From Saccopteryx bilineata (lineage: Eukaryota > Chordata > Mammalia > Chiroptera > Emballonuridae), in contig NC_089490.1 in NCBI RefSeq assembly GCF_036850765.1, forward strand, positions 273,558,482-273,622,481: a stretch of 64,000 bases of DNA. The letters run 5' to 3'. Position numbers and translations under genes: made by a program. The notes under the pieces were generated by a model that had not been told where the DNA came from, made no database searches, and saw only the letters and a list, made by a program, of their open reading frames with translations. Shown piece after piece: positions 11,094-22,390 of the stretch; within the stretch, counting starts at the first letter, position 1; every line of letters begins with the position of its first letter.

Positions 11094-11954
11094 CTACACA
11101 TATAAAAGCAGGGTATGCAGTGTTTTTGAGGCATTTTCTAAAGCATAGTATATGGATGTATTATTCTTCCATCTGATTATTTGGTGCTCATCAGGAAAGC
11201 AGAGAGCAGTAGAGAGGTATGGAAAATAACAGTGGCGGTAGGAATGGTTGAGGGAGAATACCCACCTCTCCAGGATTCTAGGGCCAAGGTTAAAAACCAT
11301 TTCAGCCATAGCTATCATCATTGAAGTAGAAACATGCTTTCCAAAATTTTTATGACATAATGGCATAAACTATTTAGCCTCTGGAAAAGATTTGGAAGGG
11401 TGTGCCAGTTTTGGCTGCCACTGTGTCACATGAAAGAGTGAGATAACTTGAAGCAGCCACAGAAGACAAAGGGAACCTCTCCCTCTCTTCACCTCTGCAT
11501 CCAGATTTTTGTCTTTGGTGAGCTCCAAGCAGCTCCAGATGAAGCCTTCATCCCCTCAAAGCTTTCTGCCTATAGCAAAACAATGCAGGAAATTCAAACT
11601 ACAAACATTTCAACATATAGTAGTGGTGCATAAAACTTGTCTAACACAAAATGTGCACATTGTTACTTACTTTAGAATAACACACAACAATCGAATGCTG
11701 TAGTGTTGTGAGTAAGAGATGCTTGGCCCCTAAGTGTGATTAAGAAGGGAAACAGTTACATAAATGTAAAATTAGAGATTCTATTCACCACACGTATTAA
11801 CTAATATCTTCTGCTTTGCTAGCAAAAACCCAAAAAACAAACAAACAAACAAAACCCACAAAAAACACAAGGGAGTAGGGAAGCCAAAATCAATGTTCTT
11901 GATAATAAGTTGATTAAATAAAAATCAATTTCCTTGATAATTGAAAAATGTGAA
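11094..11954. other. Unique sequence with an AAAC microsatellite
   Basis: No gene was recognised. A short (AAAC)n tract lies near 11832-11855. The sequence becomes L1-like from about 11955. Confidence 0.3.
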
Positions 11955-13235
11955 ACAAGACCATGTTTTTAACACCATATGCAAGAATAAACTAAAAATG
12001 AATTAAAACTTATATGTTAGACTCGAAAACATTAAAAAATCTTAGGAGAAAACATAGTCAGTAAAATCTCGGACATTTCTTGTAGCAATATTTTTTTATA
12101 TATCTCCTCAGACAAGGAAAACAAAATGAAAAATAAACAAAGGGACTTTATCAAACTAAAAAGCATTAACAAAATAAAAAGACAACCCAGTGAATGGAAG
12201 AGTATATTCGCCAATATATCTGAAAAGGATTTCATATCCAAAATTTATAAAGAACTTATAAAACTTAATACCAACAAAACAAACAAACCAATTTAAAAAT
12301 GGGCCTGAATAAACACTTCTCCAAAGAGGACAGATGACTATTGACATATAAAAAAGTTCAACATCACTAAATATCAGGTAAATGCAAATTAAATCCACAA
12401 TGAGATATTACCTCACACCTATCAGAATGGCTGTTATTATAAATCTACAAACAAATTTTGGTGAGGATGTGGAGAAAAGAGAACCCTCATGCACTGTTGG
12501 TGAGAATGCAGATTGGGGCAGTCACTATAAAAAGCAGTATGGAGTTTACTTTAAAATTTAAAATGGAGCTGCCTTATGATCCAGCAATCCTTTTTCTGGA
12601 AATAAACCTAAAGAAACCTGAAACACTAATTTGAAAAAATATATGCACCCTTATATTTATTGAAGCATTATTTACAATAGCCAAGACTTAGAAGAAGCTG
12701 CCCATATGTCCATCAGTAGATGAGTGGTTAAAAGAGGTGTGGTATATTTAACAGTGAAATACTACTCAGCCATGAAAAAGAACAAATCTTACTTTTTGCA
12801 ACAGCATGGATGGATGTAGAGAACATTATGCTAAGTGAAATAAGCCAATCAGAGAAAGACAAGTGCCATATGATTTTACTTATATGATGGAATTTAATAA
12901 ACAAAATAAACTAATAAAAATAAATAGAAACAGACTCATAGATACAGAGAACAGACTGAAAGCTGTCATAGAAGAGGAGTTTGGGGACTGGGTTAAAAGA
13001 TTAAATAAAGAAGAAAAAATACTTCAGAGTCACAGACAATATGGTCATTACAAGAGGGAAAAGGGAGGAAGGAGGTAGAAGAGAGTAAAATAGGGATAAA
13101 TGGTGGTGAAAGGAGACTTGATCTGAAATGGTAAACACAGTCTAGTGTACAAATGATATATTATAGTATTCTATACCTGAAACCTATATAATTTTATTAA
13201 ACAATGTCACTTCAATAAATACAATTGGTAAAACA
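11955..13235 (+). mobile_element. LINE-1 3' fragment (end of ORF2 plus 3' UTR), old
   Basis: The plus strand follows the L1 ORF2 C-terminal region in order. It contains degraded versions of the segments for 'ISKIYKEL', 'AKRHMKKCS', the Cys-rich 'CWRGCGEKGTLLHCWWECKL' zone, 'KPTIPLLGI' and the 'WPSVDEWIKKLWYIYTMEYYSAIKK' zone. A 3' UTR with 'ATAGAAACAGACTCATAGAT' follows and ends near 13235. Frameshifts and stops are frequent, so it is a dead, 5'-truncated copy. A related copy of similar extent is at 38645. Confidence 0.88.
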
Positions 13236-14094
13236 CCAATCATTTAAAAAAATAAAATAAAGTAAAAGTGAGCATCACAAATTTTAAAAAAGTGATTTGT
13301 AAATATCAATATTTCTTTGTAAGTTGAGTTTATACTGTACTTTTCTCTAAGGATGAGATGTATAAAAAAAGAAGGAAGAAGAGGAGGAGAAGAAGGAGGT
13401 AAAGCAGAATAGAAGTAGATGTCATTCAAAGTAATTATTCAGATTGGAAGAACTTAAAACGAAGGCAGAATCACTTAAAAAGTCAGCCATTCACATGCCT
13501 ATACAGACAGAAGGCAAAGGTGATGATCTTGACTGATGCCACAATTGGCGCAATTGTCCTATTATTTTGTATTAAAAGACCTGTTTTTCTGTCTTCATTC
13601 CTTTTGACACTTTGGATGGGTCTGATTCTCATGATGACAAAGAGAATCCACCACAAAGGCAATTAATTCCTAAAGGAAAATGACATTTAACCCAAATTGA
13701 CCTGTGAGCAGCAGAGACCCATGACAGTATGTGCAAGATGATGGTCAAGGCAATTTTCTTGGATAAGTACTGACCTTTAATCTTCATTAAATCTGGAGGG
13801 GTATATATGGATACAATGAATTAGACATTAAAAAAATTAATTTTTTTGGAAAAAGTATTCTGTATAAGAGAATTTGATGCACCAAAGTCCTTTTTAAAAT
13901 CCCTTTCTTAAAAAACAACATTGGCCTCTATTATACACTGTACCTCTCATCCACACTCTCAGCTGAAGTACCTCTGTGCACTTTCCAAATCAGTTTATTA
14001 AGCATAGCCACTGTCATATTTCATGTCACATTTTGGCTCTGTTCTTATGAAATCACTCAATGTTGTGTTTTAAACTATGTTTTTATATTGTGTT
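13236..14094. other. Unique sequence with a purine-rich tract
   Basis: An AAG/GGA-rich tract lies at about 13362-13405. The rest is AT-rich unique DNA with no gene seen. Confidence 0.3.
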
Positions 14095-14390
14095 TATTAT
14101 TATTATTATTATTATTATTAGTGAGAGAAAGAGACATACAGACAAATAGAGAGACAAAAAGGGAGAGAGATAAGAAGCATCAACTTAAAATTGTAGCATT
14201 TTAATTGTTCATTGATTGTTTCTTATATGTGCCTTGACCAGAACGCTCCAGCTGAGCCAGTGACCCCTTGCTTAAACCAGTGATGCTACACTCAAGCTGA
14301 GTGTGAGCTGAGCCCACACTCAAACCAGCGACCTTGGTATTTCAAATCTGTGTAACGCTCTACCTACTATGCCACCACCAGTCAGGCCAT
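14095..14390 (-). mobile_element. Bat tRNA-derived SINE (second type), reverse
   Basis: An (ATT)n run at 14095-14120, corresponding to the decayed tail, precedes 'AGTGAGAGAAAGAGACATACAG', 'ATATGTGCCTTGACC' and alternating 'CAAGCTGAGT / CAAACCAGCGACCTTGG' units. It ends in the reverse tRNA-like head 'CTATGCCACCACCAGTCAGG'. This is the reverse complement of the element type seen forward at 14543 and reverse at 52388. Confidence 0.85.
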
Positions 14391-14542
14391 GTTGTGTTTT
14401 AAATTATTCTTATGAGAAGAAGGCCTTATATAAGAACCTCTTACTAAATCAAAGATAGAGACAAATAAACATAGAAAATTTTGTATAGTGCTGTTTGTTA
14501 ATTGATTGCACACTGGAGTTCCTTATAAGGAAGTTCAAGGAA

Positions 14543-14945
14543 GCCTGACCAGGTGGTGGCACAGTGGATAGAGCATCAGACTGGGACGCAGAGGACCCAG
14601 ATTTGAAACCCTGAGGTAGCTGGCTTGCGAGTGGGCTCATTCAGCTTGAGAATGGGCTCACCAGCTTCAGCGTCGGATTATAGATATGATCCCATGGTCA
14701 TTGGCTTGAGCCCAAAGGTTGCTGGCTTGAAGCCTAAGGTCCTTGGCTTTGAACCCAAAGTCGCTGATTTGAACAAAGAGTCACTTGCTTTGCTGTAGCC
14801 CCCCTGGACAAGACACATATGAGAAAGCAATCAAAGAACAACTAAGGAGCTGCAATAAAGAGTTGATGCTTCTCATCTCTTTACTTTCCTGTCTGTCTAT
14901 CTGTCCCTCTCTCTGACTCTCTTTCTATCTCTGTCAAAAAAAAAA
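14543..14945 (+). mobile_element. Bat tRNA-derived SINE (second type), forward
   Basis: Starts GCCTGACCAGGTGGTGGCAC followed by AGTGGATAGAGCATCAG, with a tRNA-like B-box region 'GATTTGAAACCC'. A series of imperfect 'ggcttgagcccaaaggt' modules follows, then 'CACATATGAGAAAGCAATCA', a CT-rich segment and an A-tail ending near 14945. The module repeats give an internal quasi-tandem structure about 25 bases in period. Confidence 0.9.
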
Positions 14946-17399
14946 TGAAGAAGAAGTTCAGGAGAGACCAGTCCACTGTCAGTGTCTGCTTTGGGATGTT
15001 CATCAGCAGCACTGATCGCCATGGGGAACTGGGGCGCCACTGTGTTTTCAGCATTAACTATAGAGAGAAGGAAAAATGCATTCTTATGATGCATATGGCT
15101 ATAAAAATCACAATTCATATAACAAGCTCTTGTTAACTAAGAGGTGATTAATAGTATTTATATATTTTAACAGTGCAAACTTGCCATGTGTCATTATCAT
15201 GACTACAATAGGTGTACTCCCATCTGAATTTTAGCAGGGAGTCCAACATCTTTCCCCTTGGATTTTCTGTCATCTCTGAATTTCTCTAAGCCCTGGTGGC
15301 TCCATTTCTCAGTCACTCATTTCCAGCTCACAGTGAGTCCAAGAACCTGAAGTAAAGAGAGAATCAATATATTGTTCACTCCTGGATCTGGGAATATCAT
15401 CTTTTTATTGTATGGAGATCCTCATCCAGGAGTTCTCAAACAAATTTAATTTTTAAACCCAAACTCAAAACACAAAATATAGGATTACTCTCCCTTTTTA
15501 TGGACAATGGGCTGCTGGCAAATACCTGGGTAGGAAGTTGCCCTGGGATATTCCATTAGACCCTAAGCTCTCCCTTCTGAAAGAGGGTGATGCAGTGACT
15601 CCTGGGTTACTTAATCCTTCTAAATATGGCTTCCCAAGTGCTTCCTTCTATATTAGAACAACGTCAAAGAGAGCTTACAGCACCATTCTTAGAAGAAAAC
15701 GTGCACATATATCTTAAAGCACAGTGAGAAGATAGAGCTGCACAGATTTAATATAAATAACTCAGTGTATTTGTTAATCACCTTAAGCATTGCTGAGGAA
15801 ATTGTGGGTAGGAATGAGTAGCTGTGGGATTATGTACAATGAAACATTCTACTATGCGGAAGAAAACTTCCTAGAGCTATCCTTCTCATTTGCCAGCATG
15901 AACAAGGTACGGTGATCTGCTATTATTCGTTCTTTTTCTTTTTCTTCAAGGGAAAATCTGAACTCGGAATCAACCAACTTCAGAGAGTATATTGGACACG
16001 TTTCTCAGCACCTTCCCAATTCTTTGCTCAGTGTTGTCATATTGGCAACTTGAATCTGACTTTGAAGGTACATCAGAGAAATAAGCACACACTAAAAATC
16101 AGGTGTACCCCCACCCAGGGAATGTGTCATAATGTGTTTTCAGCCCACCACAGCTTGTTTCCTTCTCAACAAAAGTGGTTCAGAGTTATGCTGATTGGGT
16201 GAATGCATGTGAAAGAAGGAATAAAAACAAAGTTTTAAGAAATAAATCTCTTCATCAGCTGTAACAACTGTGGTGGTATTGACTTTTATATGATTAAGGA
16301 TAGAAGATCTTGTTTCAATATAATTAGATATAAAAAAAGTCCAGAGATATTGAAAACCTCTACAGGTTGTTTAATATAAAGAGATTATTTTAAAATACCA
16401 TTGCCAAAATAACATTTTTTAAAATACAGTTTAAGGCATAGCATGCACTTGATTGTTTATTTTTAAAGTAAAAAAATTTGGCTATCTATGAGCATACAGC
16501 TAATGTGATTGATAGAATTTTTAGCTAAGAATCTGCCTTTGAAAAGTTTGTTAAAATATCTAAATATTTGATTATCTTATCAGGAGTCAAGTTGTTCATA
16601 TATTACTTATGACATATAAGTAATCATAAAAAACACCCAAGATCTCCAGATTCATAAATCTAAGAAATATGAATGGTTAAAAAAATTCTGCAATAAAAGA
16701 AATAAGTATACTACAATAACATGTAACAGATATTAAATTTGCCTAGCTACACTATCTCATAATCTCTACCAAACCCCAGTAGAGAAATGACTATGGTTCT
16801 ATAGGTGAAACTGAGGTCAATAAAGTTTAAATTCACTAAGGGTATCAGGCAGCATAATTGGGTGTAAAATTTATCTCTTGAGGGCTTCATCATAAAAGAA
16901 GCAAAATAATAGTGAACTCTTTGTGAGGTATGAGGTTCATCCAAAGATCTCTTTAATGCTTGTAATGATTAAAATAATTTAATACTGTAATTGATAAGAT
17001 TTTCTTTACTTATTCATATATAAAAAAGAAATAGGCACTGTTACAATACAAATACCAGCTGGGTTATTTCCTTGTGAAATATTTAGTTCAAATTCAATGC
17101 TTTAATCAAAATTTCCCTTAGATTGAAATGCACAAACATTATATCAAAAATATTATACTATACATGTTCAAATTTGTAAAATTATATAGACAGGCTTTCA
17201 TGCACTGAAGAATGATATTATACAAATACAGTTATATATTCATTATACTATGGAAATGTCTTGAAGATTAGGTTATAATAAAATCAAGAATTTATTGACA
17301 GTGGTGAGTTAAAGTGGGAGGAGAGAGAGAAGATAAAAAGCTTATTTTGGGAATGATACAAATAGTACGTAACAATGTTGAAGATTTAAATTAATGGAG
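14946..17399. other. Unique AT-rich sequence
   Basis: No gene was recognised. Composition becomes strongly AT-rich after 16.2 kb and may include very old L1 sequence that I cannot align by eye. Confidence 0.3.
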
Positions 17400-18695
17400 T
17401 AATAATTAAAGCTTCCAAAAATTGTAAACTGACAAAAAAAAGCATTTTTAAAAAGTAATGTAACTATTATATACATTTAAAAAGTGGTTAGATTATTTTC
17501 CCCAATAGGCAGAAAATCAGTAATGATATAGTTGAATTCAATAAAAACAGTAATCAAATGGATATAATTGACATCTATAAACTTTTTTAACCAATAGCAG
17601 AATAATACATGTTCTTTTAAAGCTCACATGGAATATTCACAAAGATAAACCACATTCTAGGCCAAAGCATACTTTAACAAAATACAAAAAAATAAAAATT
17701 ATACATTTACTCTTAGATCACAATATAATTAAATCAAAAATTAACTAGAAAACAATAACTAGAGCATACTAAGATACATAGAGATTAAACAACACATTTC
17801 TAAATAACACATAAGTAAAAGACAAAGTATCAATAGAAATTTTAAGCTAACAAAAATGAAAATACAGCCTACTAAAATTTATGGAATGCAGCAAAAGCAG
17901 TTAGTAAAGGAAAGGTCATAGCATTTAATGCATATATTAGAAAAGAAAAAAATACCTAAAATTGATCATCTAAGTTTCCACCTTAGAAAACTAGAAGAAA
18001 AAAAAAAAGAAAATTAAATCCAAAGTATGATAAAGAAGTAAATAATATAAATTAGGGTATAAATTAATAAAATTGGATGCAGAAAATGAATAGAGAAAGT
18101 CAACAAAAGTAAATGCTGATTCTTTGAAAAGATTGATGAAATCAATATGCATCTAGCCAAGCTAAGAAAAAGAGAGAAGACACTAATTACTAATATCAGA
18201 AATGTTACAAAAGATATCATTATAGTTTCTATGGACATTTAAAAAATAGTAAAACATACTATGAGAAACTCTGTGCCCAAAATGTAATCAATCAGATAAA
18301 ATGGATCAATATCTTGAAATGCGCTATTTTCTAAAACTCACACAAGAAAAAATAGACAATCTGAATAGGCTTATATCTATTAAAAGAATAGACTCAATAA
18401 TAAATAATGTTAAAAAACAGAAAGCACCAGATCCATATGGGTTTACTTGTGAATTCTACAAGAAACTTTAAGAAGAAATTATAGCAGTTCTCTATAATCT
18501 CTTTCAGATGACAAAGTAAAGGTAATACTTCCTCATTCACTCTACTAGACCAGTATTAACCTCATACTAAAACTGTAAACACATATTACAGAAAAAGATA
18601 ATTACAAGACAATATATCTCATAAAGTTAGATGCAAAATTTTTCAACAAAATATTACCACATAGAATTCAACAATGTATAAAAATGATTATTTGC
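17400..18695 (+). mobile_element. Old LINE-1 ORF2 fragment, part 1
   Basis: The plus strand parallels the L1 ORF2 endonuclease end and early reverse transcriptase region. It includes 'AAGCTCACATGGAATATTCAC', 'CATTCTAGGCCAAAGCATA' and 'AAAGCACCAGATCCATATGG', the last being the segment for the conserved KAPGPDG-like motif. Many indels and stops mark it as ancient. It is split by the SINE at 18696-19055 and resumes after it. The start is approximate. Confidence 0.75.
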
Positions 18696-19055
18696 ACCCT
18701 GGCCAGTTGGCTCAGTGGTAGAGTGTTGGCCTGGCATGTGGAAGTCCTGGGTTTGATTTCTGATTAGGGCACACAGGAGAAGCACCCATCTGCTTCTCCA
18801 CCTTTGCCCCTCTCCTTCCTCTCTATCTCTCTCTTCCCCTCCCGCAGCCAAGGCTCCATTGGAACAAAGTTGGCCTGGATGTTTTGGACTGCTCCCTGGC
18901 CTCCACCTCAGCCACTAGAATGGCTCCACTTGCAGTGGAGCAAAAAGGTCAAGCATTGCCCCCTGGTGAGCCTGTGGGTGGATCCCAGTCAGGTGCATGC
19001 GGAAGTCTGTCTTTCTGCCTCCCTGCCTTCCTGTTTCAAATGACAGAAAAAAAAA
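18696..19055 (+). mobile_element. Bat tRNA-derived SINE inside an L1, with target-site duplication
   Basis: A well-preserved copy with the head ACCCTGGCCAGTTGGCTCAG, B-box-like 'GGTTTGATTTC', pyrimidine linker, body ending 'GCATGCGGAAGTCTGTC', and A-tail. A perfect 10-base duplication, GATTATTTGC, flanks it at 18686-18695 and 19056-19065. It landed in the older L1 fragment, so it postdates that L1. Confidence 0.95.
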
Positions 19056-19065
19056 GATTATTTGC

Positions 19066-19250
19066 CAAAAATAAATGTGATTTATTCTAAGTATGCAAAA
19101 ATTAATTCAACAATTAAAAGCAATTAAGGTAATTCATCATGATATTCAATCATGATAAAAACTCTCAATAAACTAGAAATACAAGTAAACTTCCTCAACT
19201 TAAAGAAACCTATAGTTAATATCATACTTAATAGTGAGAATTACACAACT
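19066..19250 (+). mobile_element. Old LINE-1 ORF2 fragment, part 2
   Basis: Continues the L1 reverse transcriptase region interrupted by the SINE: 'TCTAAGTATGCAAAAATTAATTCAAC', a decayed 'INVIHHI'-coding segment, and 'TCATGATAAAAACTCTCA' with 'TTAATATCATACTTAATAGTGAGAA'. These match the order of L1 ORF2 between the active-site region and the thumb. The FADD-coding segment expected between them is missing or deleted. Confidence 0.75.
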
Positions 19251-19259
19251 GATCATTGT

Positions 19260-20050
19260 ATTGTCACCATAGTTTTGCCTTCTCAAGAATGTCATACTGT
19301 TGGAATCATATAGTATGTAGCTTTTTCATAGACCTTGTTCATTTAGCAATATGCATTTAAGGTTCTTCAATGTTTGTTTGTTTTAATGGCTTAATAGCTC
19401 TTTTTTTAAGATTAAATAATATTTTATTGTCGGAATGAACCACCTTCTTTTTAAAGTCTTTATTGAATTTATTGGGGTGACGTTTAAGAAAATTATATAG
19501 GTTTCAAATGTACAGTTCTGTAATACATCGTCTGTATATTGTATTGTGTGCTCACTACCTAAGTCCAGTTTCCATTAGTCACCATTTACATCCCTTTTAC
19601 TGTCTTCTTCGTGCCCCATTACCTTCCCCTCTTGTAATCACCATATTGATTCTCTTACCTTCTAAAGGATATATTGGTTGCTCCTAAGTTCTGACAATTA
19701 TAAATAAAACTGTTCTAAATAATTCTGTATATGTTTTTGTGTGAACATAAGTTTTTAAGTACTTTGAGTACATAACAAAAAGTATGATAAGAGTATGTTT
19801 AGTTCTGTGAGAAATGAGCAAAATGTCTTCCAAAGTGGCTGTACCATTTGTTATTTCCATCAGCAATAAATGAGAATTTCTGTTTCTCTACATCCTCTCC
19901 ATTATTTGATGTTGTCAATGTTCCAAATTTTGGCAGTGTAGAGCTGGTATCTCATTTTTGTTTTAATTTACACTTCCTTCATGACATATACTGTGGAGAA
20001 ACTTTTCATATATTTATTCTCTATATGTGTATCTTTTTTGAATGAGTGCA
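19260..20050 (-). mobile_element. Old LINE-1 3' region, reverse, with a second L1 tail inside
   Basis: Reading the plus strand, 'GAATGTCATACTGTTGGAATCATATAGTATG', 'TTCCAAAGTGGCTGTACCATTTG' and 'CTACATCCTCTCC' are the reverse complement of the end of L1 ORF2 and its 3' side. The stretch at about 19440-19676 ('TTTATTGAATTTATTGGGGTGACG...') resembles a separate reverse L1 3' UTR and seems to have inserted into it. Ends are approximate. Confidence 0.7.
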
Positions 20051-20149
20051 ATCTATTAACTTATTTGCCATCTATACTCAACACATTTTATAAGTTTTTC
20101 CTTTTGTTACATTAATTTGTTTCTCTTGACTCAATGACAGAATTTAATA

Positions 20150-21180
20150 TTCTCAACTAATGCAGCAAGCACACAGACACAAATTCATCAAAACAATGCA
20201 ATGAAGAGCCCAGAAACAGAACGGTACATTAATAGGATTTTAATTTATGACAGAGTATTTGACAGATAGGTGGGAAAATGAGATTATTAATGAATGGAGA
20301 TAAAAAAATTATGAAGAAAATATATATGTGATTTCCATATCAGATGGTATACAAAAATTAACTCCATATATTTTGAGAACTTAAATATTAAAAAAGAAAG
20401 TTAAAAAGTGTTGACAAAAATATTAATCAATATCTTTTAAACCTTAATCTCAGGGAAATATTTTTAAACAATTTATAAAAAAACCCATGAATAAATTTGA
20501 CTACATTAAATTAAGAAATTTTGTATAACATAACATGCTTTAACACAGAGTGAAAAAAGTTATAAACTTTAAAAACCTATTTTTAATAGATATATTGAAT
20601 AAAACTTTGAAATTATGATTCTGTAAAGAAGGCCTATAAATTGATAAGAAAAGTACAAATAATTCAATTAAAAATGAATAAAATATATGAACAAACATTT
20701 TATGGAAGAGAAAAGCAAGTGGAAAATAAGCTTATAACAGAAAGTTTAACAGTATTAATGGCAGAAAAAAGACAAGCCAAGACTTTGTTGAAATAACTTC
20801 TAAACCTCTTATATTGCTGAAAATTAAAGAGTCACCAGGAAGTCTACTGGAAATCACAAAAAAGTTATAGCTCAAGAGAATCTCCATATAAGCAATAAAT
20901 ATGGAAAATTCTCAGAAAAATTCTTGGCATAACTTCTTTAGGTTGACCACTTACATACCTTATGACCAACCATTGCACTCCCCAGAGCACATCCAAAGGT
21001 GTGGGCAATAATGCAATGACAATACTGCTCAAACTGTCAGAGACCCGGGTCCACCTTGATTCTTATTCCTGGAGAGTTAACAGTACACTGGGGTATATTA
21101 ATATAATGATATATTTTATAGGAGTTAAAACCAATTAATATAGCATCATACAACACGGTGAGTGAAATCAAATCCCGGTA
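20150..21180 (+). mobile_element. Old LINE-1 fragment, forward
   Basis: 'AATGAAGAGCCCAGAAACAGA' and 'TTTATGACAGAGTATTTGACA' match the L1 ORF2 stretch after the reverse transcriptase domain. The sequence then runs, highly degraded, towards the ORF2 end. It faces away from the reverse fragment just before it. Confidence 0.6.
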
Positions 21181-21184
21181 TATT

Positions 21185-21545
21185 CTTTGTTGGTTAATTC
21201 TATGTGCCCACTTGGCTAAATTATGGTGTCTTGCTGTTTGGTCAAATGCTAGTCTAAGTGTTACTGTGAAGACACTTTTTAGATGTAATGAACATTTAAA
21301 TCAGTAGAATTTAAGTAAAAATCACTAGCCTCCATAAAGTAGGTGGGCCTCAGCCAATCAGTTGAAAACCTTAAGAGCAAAGTGAGTTTTCAGCTCTAGA
21401 CTAACACAGCCTGTTTCCAGCCTGCAGGCTTGCAGAATTCAGACTCAAGTATGAATCATCAACTTGTAGTTGACTTGTAAGTCTGTCCACCTGTCCTACA
21501 GCTTTTAAACTTGCCAGCCCCCCACAATACTGAGAGAATTCATTA
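21185..21545 (+). repeat. Ancient mammalian interspersed repeat, LTR-like
   Basis: 'CTATGTGCCCACTTGGCTAAATTATGG', 'TAGATGTAATGAACATTTAAATCAGTAGA', 'GGTGGGCCTCAGCCAATCAGTTGAA' and 'CTTGCCAGCCCCCCACAAT' match, in order, a repeat I remember from many mammals. I do not recall its name with certainty. A TC-rich stretch (about 21550-21660) follows it, where the remembered consensus also has one. Confidence 0.6.
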
Positions 21546-22209
21546 AAATAATTTTTCTCTACCCTGTCACTCTCTTCTCTTTCTGCTTGTCTGTCTCTTT
21601 CTGTGTCTCTCTCTTTCTTTGTCTTTTTCTCTGATTCTCTGTCTCCTTTTCTATTTTTCTGTTGACTGTCTAATACAGTAATGCAGATTCATTCAGTAAA
21701 ATATTTTTCATAAAAAGAATTTTGATAAATGAAAATAAAATACAAAACTTTAGAAATACATATGACTAGAAAAACTTAAAGAAAATCATATAATAATGAA
21801 TATAGAATAAAAGATGATTATTGCTAGGGGCAAAGGAAGGCAGAGAAAAAAGATGAAGTGAAACTAATAGTAACACCTAAGTTATTATCAAGATCACACT
21901 TGCTTTCTGAGGGTGGGTTCATGACCACTAGTTACATTATTAAAAATAAATACTAAACATCTTAAAAAGAACATGCCAGCATGGACCAATGAGAATGTGT
22001 CGTAAACACAAGTTATGCACAATTCAATCTTATATATCTGAGATTTGTTAAACCATAAATAAATAGGTAAATAAGTAAACAAATCAGTACAAGCAATGGA
22101 TTTCTGGTACCAAAGTATGGAAGCAGGGAGATGAACCATGAAAGGGACTCATGCTGAGAGATATGCACTTCTCAGCTGTGAACCTCATTTCTCCAGCCTG
22201 TCAGGTAGA

Positions 22210-22390
22210 CTGAAGCAGGATCAACTTTCAAAACCTTGGCTGCATCCCAGAGTCACCTGGGAAGTGGAAAATTCTGATGCCTCACTCCCACATAGTCTAA
22301 TTTAATTGGTCTCGGATGCAGCCGAGGCGTCAAAATATTTTAAAACTTTCATGTGCAGCTGAGGTTGAGCTCCACTAGGAAAGAGGTTAC
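22210..22390 (+). mobile_element. MER5A-like hAT MITE relic
   Basis: Contains decayed but ordered MER5A phrases: 'CCAGAGTCACCTGGGAAGTGG', 'CTGATGCCTCACTCCCACA', 'GTCTAATTTAATTGGTCTCGG' and 'ATTTTAAAACTTTCATGTGCAGCTGAGGTTGAGC'. MER5A is an ancient non-autonomous hAT-Charlie element of placental mammals. The termini are worn. Confidence 0.75.

Noticed and set aside
14543..14945. CRISPR-like spaced repeats
   Set aside because: The repeated modules are imperfect, without unique spacers, and belong to a SINE body in a vertebrate genome.
18700..18770. tRNA gene-like A and B boxes
   Set aside because: These are the tRNA-derived heads of SINEs, followed by SINE bodies and A-tails, with no intact cloverleaf. 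The same holds at the other SINE loci.
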